Positions 1-8,611 of a stretch of 12,428 nucleotides of DNA are shown piece by piece; positions within the stretch are counted from its first letter, which is position 1; each line of letters begins with the position of its first letter. The DNA lies in NCBI GenBank assembly GCA_019693395.1, contig JAAMXP010001323.1:3736-16163 (forward strand). Direction: 5' to 3'. The notes under the pieces are model-generated. The model saw only the letters and a program-made list of their open reading frames with translations. It made no database searches and was not told the origin of the DNA. The position numbers and the translations under genes are program-made. The stretch is from Ettlia oleoabundans. Lineage: Eukaryota; Chlorophyta; Chlorophyceae; Chlamydomonadales.

Positions 1-416
1 GGTTGAGCTTGCGACACAAGGAGAAAGTAGTGTTGCGCATGATCCACCGGCTTATAGAGGTTACTTGCCGCTGCGCGCCAGCTCTCCTTTGTCACAGCTT
101 GCCCATCGGCCTCCATCGACCTAAAGGTTTATGAATGCAGCTTGCCGCAATGGCTACTTTACGGCCGCATGTCACTCAGACTGCCGGAAGCGGCATGCAG
201 TGCCAGATCAGCATCCGCATCATGATGCTGCCCTTCCCCAGGGCTTGGAACGTTTTGTGTGAGTGAATAATCACATGCGTGTATTGTCAAATCATTTGAA
301 GGCATGCACAGCCTGCTGCCGAAATCCTCCCGCTAGCAGCTATTGGCGCAGCAGAGCGTGTTGAAACCAGCGTTCGGCTGAATTGCCAAGCAACTTGCCA
401 ACTGCTGTTCTGCAGC
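1..416. other. Upstream region, no gene recognised
   Basis: No open frame here resembles a known protein, and no RNA gene or repeat array was recognised. The right end presumably holds the promoter and 5' leader of the PPR gene. The left part could be the end or an intron of a gene outside the window; the sequence does not decide this. Confidence 0.5.
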
Positions 417-2353
417 ATGAGTTTGGCTCGCTCAACCCGACAACCTGCTGGACAACGCTGCACACAGCCTCCCGCAGCGCGTGCAACCCCCAGAATATCG
501 CAACATGGCAGACAAGCGGCACATCAGCCAGCGGGAGCTGTTGTGCTGGATACCTTGGATGCTAAACAGCAGCGGCGACGGCAGCAGCGGCAGCAGCCTA
601 GCGCCACGCCCGCCTCTGTCGTTGTCCCTGCCCGAGCGCCTGCTGACGGGCTGTATGTGCAGCCACAGGCCGATGTTAGCAGTGCACAGCGGAATGTAGA
701 AGCAGCGTCACCAAGTACAGCAGCAACTTTAGCAGCAGGAGCAGCAGCATTGGCACGACCAGGGCACCAGTGGGAACGGCTCTACTCCGGCACTGGTCCA
801 AGCGGTTTGGCGCCGCGCCCACATCGTCTGCTCACTGCGGCACCTGGTACAGCTGCAGCCAAGCACAGCGCCGATCCCCGGCTGGTGCACCTCACCCAGG
901 AGCTGATGCAGTGCGGCGGCGAGGCGCAGATGCGGGGTGTGCTGCAGCGGGAGCATGATCAGGGGCTGGGGGCAGCCGATGTGCGGCGGCTGCTCACGTA
1001 CCTGAACCGCCAAGGCGCCGCTGATGTGGCACTGACTGCTTTCCACGCCATGAAGGCGGCAGGCCTACCCTGGGCAGGTGCGCCGGCCCCAGCTGACCGA
1101 CACCTGCCAAGGGGCACCAAGCCGTACCAGTTGACAATGATTTTGTGGTCAAGCTGCTAGTCTGCCATGCCACACTGTTTCTCCATGACAGCGCACCTCT
1201 CCCACTCTTCTTCAACCTTTGCTTTTAAGCAGGAGATGCTGTGCTGCGCACCAAGCTGATCAAGATGCACAGCAGGCGGCCCAAGGACACAGCAGCGGCG
1301 CTGGCTCTGTACGACGAGATGCGGCGGGACGGCATCCCTCCTGATGCCGTCACCTACAACACCTGCCTCACTGCAGCGGGTGGGTTTGTGGGTTGCAGTT
1401 GCTGTGAAATGCACGAAGCATGTGGGATGCTGGCAGAACCAGGCACCCGAGCACACGACCATGCCGTTCAAGAGGGTGTCAGCACCGTGGCAATGCCCTG
1501 CCGCTATCACATCACCCGGGGTCTGCTCACGTGTCGCTCACACGCAAATGGCTGAAGCAATGTTGGCCGTGATACCACACCATGCAGGTTTGGGGTGCCA
1601 CTGGGGTCGCGTGCTGGGCCTGCTGGGTGACATGAAGGCGGCGGGTGTGCCTCGAGACGCATTTACATACAGCGCGCTGCTGAGCGCCTGCCAAGCGTGC
1701 GGCGAATGGCAGCAGGCACTGGAGTGGTTCCAACAGGCGCAGACAACGCCTGGTGAGCACAGCAGCTGAGGTTGAAGGCTTGCATCGACTGCACACATTG
1801 CGGTGTTATATCTCTGCTGCCCTGAGCTTTGCCAACGGGCCATTGGGCAGCCTTGAGTTCGGCAGTGAGCCTGATGTGCATTTATGGTTGACGCTGGTTG
1901 CGCCGAGCTTAATCCTCACATGCCCCACACTCTGCCGTCACCGCAGGCCTGCAGCTGAACGTGGTTCACTACACCACCCTGATGAGCTGCCTGCAAAAGG
2001 CGGGACAGGTGGGTGAGGACTGCTCACACACCGCTGCTTGTGATCCCTTAATGACTTGTATCACTCCTTACTTCCTGGATGGCTGTTTGTGGCAGGCAGG
2101 CTGCCTCCCTGGCTTTGTGTTACACACCACCGTTTGCCCTTGCATGGTGCCCCTCCCTTATCCATAGCCACCAGTCCGTTGGTGAACCGATTGCTAAGTG
2201 CCAGCCTCGCCTCCTTTCTACCTGTCTGCGTGCCTGCAGTGGGAGCAGTCGCTATCTGTGTTCCGGCAGATGGAGGCGGCAGGCGTAGTGCCAGATGTCG
2301 TGGCCCACAACGCCGCCATTGCAGCCTGCGCCAAGGTGCGTGTAAGCCTGTTT

Positions 2354-2436
<83 letters not shown>

Positions 2437-4860
2437 CCGCCTTGGCTGTGTGTGAAGGAGCCCTGTCCGCACCTTCAACTGCTGCTGCTGAGCAAAGCTG
2501 CACATGAAACCTGTAGCATCAGCCCAGAGCTGAAGCCCTGCGCTGGCCAGTTGTGGTCGGTTGGTAAAAGGGCTTTGGCAGCTGGTCTGATGTGGCGCAA
2601 ATATGGCACAAGGCCAGTTGTCCTGTGTGCCACAGGTGACGCCAGAGCTGGTTCATGTCATACACCCTGCCACTGCCCATATTGCCTGCAGGGTGGCGAT
2701 TGGGAGGCGGGGTGGGCGGTGTTCCTGGCCATGCGGCAGGCGGGCCTGCAGCCCTCCACCATTTCATACAACGCGCTGCTCTCCGCCTGTGAGCGCTGCG
2801 GGCAGCCAGACAGGTGAAGTATTTGCATGGCTAGCAGTTGCTGGTCCTGGCTGGATTGGGGTGGGATAACTGGGACTGTCCCAGCCACACCAGAACATGG
2901 GCAGCTTCCTGGGGTAGAGACATGTAGCTAATGGTGTGTTGCAGCTGGCGTGATCGTTGATGTGCTGGCCTGTCTCCGCCCAGCCTGCCCTGTGTCTCAC
3001 ATGGCAGGTCCATCCCACGTTGTCCCCCTGCCTGCAGGGCTCTTGAGGTGTTTGAGGGTATGCAGCGTCGGGGCCGCCCCCCCAACGCCGTCACCTTCAA
3101 CACCCTCATCTCCGCCTGCGCCAAGGCTGGGCTTTATGCCAAGGCGCAAGAGCTGCATGCAGCCATGGGTGCTGCTGGTATCCCAGAGGATGTGTTCACG
3201 CTTACTGCGCTCATTACCGGTGAGTGAATCTGCAGGGAAAGGTAGTGGAACGCGGGTGCGGCTGCGCCGCAAGAGCGTGTGTGGATGCGGCTGGTGGTGT
3301 CAGCAGAAGTGTGCGATCTGGCAGATTTGACAAGAGCGCGGAACCGGGCATGTGATGGGTGTTTATTTATATATATATATATATATATATTTTGTACGTG
3401 CTGCCCCAAATTGTCACCCTTGTTGCGACACGACCAGTTGCGGTCAACTGAAGGCCTCCATGAGGTATGCCCGCCGCGCCGCTCATCTGTGCAGCCTGTG
3501 AGCGCATTGGTCATTGGCAGGGCGCTGAGGATCACTTCCTGGGGTTCCAGGCACGCGGCGTGATGCCCAACACAGTCGCCTATAACCGCCTCATCTCGGC
3601 ACTGGGGCGCAGCGGCGAGTGGGAGAGGGCTCTGGCGGCTTTCCGAGCGATGCACGGGGGCAGTGCTGGCACCAGCAGCGCCAGCAGCAGCGATCGCAGT
3701 TCCGCAAGCGGCAGCTCTGTGGCATTTGGTGGCAATGGCGGCGACATCCGTGCAGCCAGCAGCAGCACTCCAGCAGGCAGCGGTACAAGCGATGCGAGCA
3801 GCAGTACCTGGCCTGCCCCCAGCAGCGAGGTGTGGGCCATCTATGCTTCCAGCGCGCCGGCCAAGCCCGACAGGATCACCTACGGCTCACTGATAGCAGC
3901 GCTGGAGAGGGGCGGGCAATGGGAGCGTGCCCTGGCTCTGTTTGAGGAGATGCAGGCTGCGGGCATACAGGCAAGCAGGCAGCAGTGGCTGGCGTGTCAG
4001 GCTGCCTGGTGGCAGTTGGTGGAGTCTGGGGATGTGTCCAGCTGCTGGACAGACTTAAAGTTGCATCGCTCGACCCGCATTTGTGTGTTGTGGGTTCAAG
4101 TCTGCCCTGCGGTCCCCGTCTCAGCTGCATTCCACATACCTGCCTACCTTGCATCCCCTCCCTCTCGCATGCTGTTGCAGCCCAACGGCTACATCTTCAC
4201 CTCCCTCATTAACGCCTGCGAGAAGGGAGGCCAGTGGGAGATGGCGGTGCGCCTGTTCAAGCTGATGCAGGCAAGTGGCATTGGGCCGCCTGCTCGCTGC
4301 TGTTAACATGTTACTTGATGCTGCTACCGGTGTGTAGCGCCAGGGATGATTGCTGGTGCTGTACCCGCTGCCTTTGCCCATGCCACCACACCCGTTAATG
4401 CTGCTAGCCCTGCACCTGTCCCTCCATAACCCCCTTGTGCCACCCGGTCATTTGCTGGTGTGCAGGGTCAGGACATCCCGCAGGACAGCATGGCCATGGT
4501 GGCACGCAAGGCGCTGTGAGTGGGACAAGCAGCCGGTGTTGTGCTTGCAGGCGCCCATTCACAGGCATTGCGACTCTTTTTCCACAGCTTAGTGCCCAAG
4601 GGATCGCTTACAATGATTTCTGTATGGTCCCAGCTGTGCCTTTCTCATGACTCCTCCCGTATGCCCTTGCTTATTTGCCTGCCATCCGTGCCTTGCTGCC
4701 CTGTTGCGTCCTTGCGTGAACCTGCAGTTACGCCTTCCCGCCGCTCATCAAGCTGATGCCAGCGCCGCTGCTGCAAGCCGCCCGAGCCACGGTTGACTCT
4801 GGGCGGGCGGCCCGGCAGTGGATTGAGGACAGCAAAAAGCAGCGGGAGGAAGACATCTGA
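417..4860 (+). CDS. PPR (pentatricopeptide repeat) protein, 11 exons, probably organelle-targeted
   Basis: Exons: 417-1077, 1233-1379, 1588-1752, 1947-2008, 2240-2335, 2692-2813, 3038-3219, 3495-3970, 4181-4270, 4466-4515, 4728-4860 (2184 nt, 727 residues; all phases close). Residues 1-60 are rich in Arg, Ala, Ser and Gln and nearly free of acids until about residue 45, like a chloroplast or mitochondrial transit peptide. A degenerate repeat lies at about 187-221 and a loose 37-residue one at 222-258. Then ten helical-hairpin repeats follow: 259-293, 294-329, 330-364, 365-399, 400-434, 435-469, 470-504, 505-604, 605-639 and 640-674. Eight are exactly 35 residues after splicing, the best proof of the model. 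The repeat at 505-604 is interrupted by about 65 Ser/Ala/Gly-rich residues. The C-terminal tail (675-727) has no DYW or SMR domain that I recognise, so this is a P-class PPR, a family that binds organelle RNA and controls its stability, splicing or translation. Introns 8 and 9 use GC donors. The start is the first ATG of the open frame; an upstream non-coding exon is possible. Confidence 0.88.
2354..2438. repeat. (CTGC)21 tetranucleotide microsatellite in PPR intron 5
   Basis: Twenty-one perfect CTGC units run from 2354 to 2437, plus one further C. The array lies 18 bases after the intron 5 donor (GT at 2336). Other reading frames through it look open (Leu-Pro-Ala-Cys or Gly-Arg-Gln-Ala repeats), but these are microsatellite artefacts. 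Length variation between strains is expected. Confidence 0.97.
3369..3390. repeat. (AT)11 dinucleotide repeat in PPR intron 7
   Basis: Eleven perfect AT units, flanked by T-rich sequence on both sides, lie between the exon 7 donor (3220) and exon 8 acceptor (3494). It is a strikingly AT-rich island in an otherwise GC-rich window and most likely a simple microsatellite. Confidence 0.95.
3971..4180 (+). other. GC-AG intron 8 of the PPR gene, stop-free and a multiple of three
   Basis: The donor reads ATACAG|GCAAGC and the acceptor GTTGCAG|CCC. Removing 210 bases joins ...AAGIQ to PNGYIF..., giving a repeat of exactly 35 residues (605-639). The intron contains no stop in the reading frame, so retention would insert 70 residues without frameshift. 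No GT donor nearby gives the same repair. Confidence 0.8.
4271..4465 (+). other. GC-AG intron 9 of the PPR gene
   Basis: The donor reads ATGCAG|GCAAGT and the acceptor GTGCAG|GGT. Splicing joins FKLMQ to GQDIPQD, closing the last repeat at 35 residues with the spacing seen in the repeat at 435-469 (MGAAGIPED). Without splicing, the frame stops at about 4306 and loses the conserved-looking tail. Confidence 0.75.
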
Positions 4861-5363
4861 GAACAAGGCAGGCAGGGCAGTCGAGCCAGCATACTTCCGG
4901 TAGCGCTTGCAGGCTGGTGCGTTGAGCACGGCAGAAAGCAGCAGCTGCTGGCTGTGCTGTGCTGGCCTGGGGCGGCTTACACGTGCCACACGGCCCATCA
5001 TGGAGCGATGAGCACGCTAGCTCATTCAGAACCGAGATGAAGAGAAACACACGAGGCGTTGAACATATGGGCTTGCTTTATACATGTTTTGTATCGGCAC
5101 TGCGGTTAGTTATTTGACCCCGCATCTTTCTCTTTCAACACTCTCATGTGCAACTTGCAAGCAATTCAAGTGCCAATCAATTCGTTCACAAGTGGGTTGC
5201 ACCAGACTGTCCCCGAACTACAGGCCCGACAGCAACCATGGCTTGCATCCAGCAGCAATACCACAACATGTGGGGCTGACTACCGCTGCATGGGGGTCCT
5301 GCCTGCTGCTGCCTCCTCTGCTTCTCCCTCCAAGCTTTCTTCTCCCCCCCCCCAGCAAAAAAC
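4861..5363. other. Convergent intergenic region, shared 3' ends of the PPR and PLMT genes
   Basis: No gene is seen. The two genes converge here, stop to stop, 503 bases apart, so their 3' untranslated regions probably adjoin or overlap. A TTACA at 4977-4981 reads TGTAA on the - strand, the green-algal polyadenylation motif, but it lies about 380 bases past the PLMT stop. No TGTAA was seen on the + strand for the PPR transcript. A run of ten C lies at 5344-5353. Confidence 0.5.
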
Positions 5364-6410
5364 TCACTCCACATGAAGCTTGTCTTCCTGGAAAGCTGTG
5401 GCCACATACAGCATGGTCCAGTAGGCCACAAGCAGACCCAGGCCAGCGGGCGCCTGGGTCCACACCTGCACCAACAAACTCGTGCCAGACAGTTAGCCAG
5501 GCAGAAGCCTTGTCTGCCCGCTGTCTGGCTGCTGTCTGGCCGCCGAGGCGGCCGCCGCTGTTCACCAGACAAACCAAGCACCAGGCTGCCCTTTAACGCC
5601 CATTCACTCCCTGTTCTGCTCCAGACTCACCAGCGCTGCTGCTCCTAGAACGGAGGCCACGCTGCCAACGTACTGCGGGTGTGAGACAACGTTGAAGGGG
5701 AATCCCTCCACCCAGGGGATGGTGTGGCCCAGCTTGAACCCATAGTAAACACCCGCATGGCCAATGGCCCTAAAGATCCCCACGTTCAACCACTGCAAAT
5801 ATAAAGGGACGTTGTATTGTGGAATAGCTCATCGAGGATAAGTCGAGCACAGCAGGTACTAGGTTGGGGCGATGGACAACGGCCAGCGCGTGGCGGCAGG
5901 AGCGATATTGGTGTAGCGGCGGCAGCGCCAGGAACCGCCACGAAGCGGTGGGCAGCAGTGGGCAGTTCAATGAGAATCATGTACTCCCATGCAAACTGCC
6001 TCTTGCGGCCTGATAAGGCTCTCCCAACTGCAACCGTGGCCCACCTGACCAAAGCCGAACAGCACAACTGCAAGCACCCAGGCGAGCGGCGGCACCGCCG
6101 CCAGGTCCACGCCATCGGGCTTGCGCAGCAGCCACCAGTACGAGACCGACAGGAATTGCACGCCTGAATATCAATAAGCACAGGGGCAGCCCCGTTAGTT
6201 TCTGAGCAGCCGCGAGGACTGCATGTCCGCGTGATGGCCTGATCACGCACTTTTTAGCGCCCAAGCCACGGTTTCAAAGGCCTCCACGCTTTTTTTCCCA
6301 AACGCCGCCATCCACCGCCGCGGGAAGAACCAGATGTAGGCATACAAAAAATGGGGCAGCGCCAGACCCACACAAACAAGGTAGTTGGAGTCTGTTTGTG
6401 AAAGAGCCAT
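5364..6410 (-). CDS. PLMT: Phospholipid N-methyltransferase (phosphatidyl-N-methylethanolamine N-methyltransferase)
   Basis: Exons on the - strand: 6410-6251, 6163-6045, 5792-5631, 5465-5364 (543 nt, 180 residues; splice phases 1, 0, 0). The enzyme is an integral ER-membrane protein that uses S-adenosylmethionine to methylate phosphatidyl-monomethylethanolamine to the dimethyl form and on to phosphatidylcholine. The family is recognised from the Leu-Pro-His-Phe-hydrophobic segment near residue 19, the glycine-rich GHAGVYYG at 104-111 (SAM-binding region), the IPWVEGFPFNVV stretch and HPQYVGS at 131-137; these match the order and spacing of plant PLMT (about 164 residues). Four hydrophobic segments sit at about 10-28, 45-68, 75-95 and 133-167. 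The tail FQEDK near 172 corresponds to the acidic SAM-pocket end of the family. The start is the first ATG, just before TM1. All introns are GT-AG (87, 252 and 165 bases). The gene is complete and looks active. Confidence 0.9.
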
Positions 6411-6791
6411 GTTTCACTAGCGTAAATGAGTCCCAAGCAAATTTGTGAACCTAGGTTCGGCGACCACCACAGCCTACCCACAGCCATGTCAGCGTACTTC
6501 GGTTTGAATGCGCGGCTGAGTGCCACTGCTTTAGGTACTCTTACCTGCTTAAGGTGGGCACAGTCAAGAAAACAGTCAAAAAATATTGTTCCTCTATGAA
6601 AGAAACGCGCCAGTGTTTGCTGAACCGGGCTAATGCGCTCCATTCAATTGGGTTAAAGCGTGCTGCAGGTTGCTCCCCTCTGTGTGGCAGCGCAATCCTC
6701 CAAAGGCACATCAGGAGCATTACAGCAAGATGATGGACTGTTTGAACCCTCAGTATCACAATGGTTCACAAGCAGGTGCTCAAAGCAAGCT
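6411..6791. other. Intergenic region between IPK and PLMT
   Basis: No gene is supported. IPK transcription enters from the right and PLMT starts at the left edge, so this stretch should hold the IPK 3' end and the PLMT promoter and leader. Open frames reading either way have no family resemblance. Confidence 0.5.
6720..6724 (-). terminator. Candidate polyadenylation signal (TGTAA) of IPK
   Basis: On the - strand these bases read TGTAA, the polyadenylation motif of green algae, 68 bases past the IPK stop codon. A five-base motif is weak evidence on its own; the position is the only support. Confidence 0.35.
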
Positions 6792-8077
6792 TCAAGCACT
6801 GCTCGTATCATCAGCACTGCTGCAGTGCACCACAGTTCCTGTCCAGCCCGGCGGCAACAGGTCGGGACAGCAGGCCGCAGCTGCCGAGGGGGTGCCAGCC
6901 TGGGCGATCCGCACCTCCACCCCAAGCTTTACCACTGCCAGTGCTTCTCGGATCTTTGTCGCAACGCCGCCAGTGGTGTCGTAAGCTGCTGTGCTGGTCC
7001 CTAAAGACTCTACAACCGTCCCTTGCTGCGTAAAGGCTTTGAAGCCTGGCCCAATGCCGCCAATTAAGCAATCCCCACAACTATTGTTGTTGCTGCTGAC
7101 ATTAGCATCTACCTGTATGCGGGTGATCAACTGTGCGCTGGGCTGCTCTGGCGGTCTGTCATAGATGCCCGCCACGTTGGTCTGCAGCAGGCCATAAGTA
7201 ACCAGATGGAGCCCGATGCTCGGCAACAAGACAAGTGCTCTACCATCGCAAAAGAACATTTGTTGCTTACCAGTCGGAGCCTATCAGCCCGAAGCAGTCC
7301 AGTAACAATTGTTGCCTCCCATACTGAGCAAGCAATACACTGACGCCAAGCCCGACAGCCACCCAACCGCTCAGCCCAGCCCTTCAGCTCACCAGGAAAA
7401 CCACAACTGAGGTCCGCAACTGCTGGCAGAGGCGGGTGATGATTACATCGCCAGACAAGATGGTGCAACCAAGTGCCTCATCCAACACAGCATCCCCATG
7501 CAGCACTGGCACCAGACCAGCCGCCAGCAGCGCTGCTACAGCGGGGCAGCCGTCGGCTGACACTTGGCCGTTGCGGGTGGTCCAGGCGCCACAGGGGGAG
7601 AGCCCCACTGCAGGCACCCCTGCAGCTATCAGTGCTGACACTACAAGAGTGTTGAGCTTGGTGACAGAGACCCGTGTTTCGGCAAAGCCGCGACGCACCG
7701 CCGCAGAGGCGTGGATGCCGCCCTGAGCCACGCCGCTTGCCGCTGCCGCCTGGTGGCCATAGGAGCCTGAGGAAAAATGCACAGATTGTTACCACTGTAG
7801 AATCAAGCTGCGAATATAATTGATTCTTGGTTGAACAGTGGTCAGCGACACCGAGACAACAATGAAAGACAAAACATGAAAAACAGCATAGCTTACCGGC
7901 ACCGTGAACGATGACAAGGCGGGGCCCCAGCTGCCCATACAGCTGCCCCAGCTGCCGAGCACAGGCGATTAGCACCTCCTCATTCAGCGTCTCCAGCTGA
8001 TGTTTTTGTGTGATTGCCGCCCCACCAAGCTTGATTAGCACAGCTGGGGTGTTATTGTCTGTTGGCAATGCATCCAT
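6792..8077 (-). CDS. IPK: Isopentenyl phosphate kinase
   Basis: Exons on the - strand: 8077-7897, 7766-7393, 7181-6792 (945 nt, 314 residues; phases 1 and 0, GT-AG introns of 130 and 211 bases). The enzyme belongs to the amino-acid kinase fold and phosphorylates isopentenyl or dimethylallyl phosphate with ATP to IPP or DMAPP. Visible motifs: LIKLGGAAIT with Lys16; HGAGSYGH at 58-65, whose last His (65) matches the substrate-phosphate His that defines IPK (usually GGGSFGH, here Tyr for Phe); GFAETRVSVTKLN at 87-99; PVLHGDAVLD; GCTILSGDVII; the joined TNVAGIYDRPPE at 186-197; and DTTGGVATKI at 253-262 near the nucleotide site. Length and motif order match plant IPK. Plant-type IPKs are usually cytosolic, and no transit peptide is obvious. 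A Gly/Asn-rich loop at about 213-230 is specific to this copy. The start ATG sits 10 residues before the first conserved strand. Land plants and green algae keep IPK to recycle monophosphates; most chlorophytes lack the mevalonate pathway, so the substrate would come from dephosphorylated plastid IPP/DMAPP. Confidence 0.93.
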
Positions 8078-8611
8078 AGCTGCCGCCGCCTGCTGGAAGA
8101 CCGCACAGAGGGGGAGCAGTGGGCCCAGCGAGGTGGACCGAGCTTGTAGCGTTTACTGGCGCTAAGAGACACTTGATCATCCACGCGCGCTCGTGTTCAG
8201 TGTCTGTAGGCGCGAAGGTTCCAAGTGTGAAGTGCCGGTCAGTGTGCGGCGGCGGATGAAGAAATGATACGACACCTTCGTTACTGGAGAGTGCAATTGG
8301 GTCTGGCTGAGCAGCACATGCCATGCTCGATGCTCCCAGGCTGGCACAGCAAGCGCAGCAGGCGGCACAGCGGCGCCAGCCACTGTTCCATCCTGTCCAC
8401 TATGATGAATCCTTTCCGACACCGCATGCGGGGCTCGGAGGGCTTTCTTGAACCTTGCCCCCTTCGTTAAGTAAGCTGAGTCAGGTGCCGCTCGACCTTG
8501 ACTGAAGCCTTTGCCCGGGTGCGTGCCAGCTGGACTGGTAGCAGACAGTGCAAGCTAAATTTTAGGGTGGGGAGAGGGGCACAAAGTCCGTAGGCATACT
8601 CCTTATGAACA
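8078..8611. other. Intergenic region between the pseudoprotease and IPK
   Basis: No gene is supported. The stretch must hold the 3' end of the pseudoprotease and the promoter and leader of IPK, both on the - strand. Open frames of 60-90 codons in it lack any recognisable domain, and no TGTAA was found for the upstream gene. Confidence 0.45.

Noticed and set aside
2218..2505. A - strand frame encoding Gly-Arg-Gln-Ala repeats
   Set aside because: It is the antisense reading of the same microsatellite inside an intron.
2056..2817. A 253-codon + strand frame with Cys-Leu-Pro-Ala repeats
   Set aside because: The repeat is translation of the (CTGC)n microsatellite in intron 5. Only the ends coincide with true PPR exon 6.
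5084..5596. A 170-codon + strand frame between the PPR and PLMT genes
   Set aside because: No recognisable domain. It overlaps the last PLMT exon and its intron on the other strand, and contains a poly-C run.
5364..8077. IPK and PLMT as a functional metabolic cluster
   Set aside because: They serve different pathways, have ordinary spacing and separate promoters, and no joint signal was seen.
8052..8470. Open frames on both strands between the pseudoprotease and IPK
   Set aside because: They are 60-90 codons, lack conserved motifs or splice partners, and lie where untranslated regions are expected.
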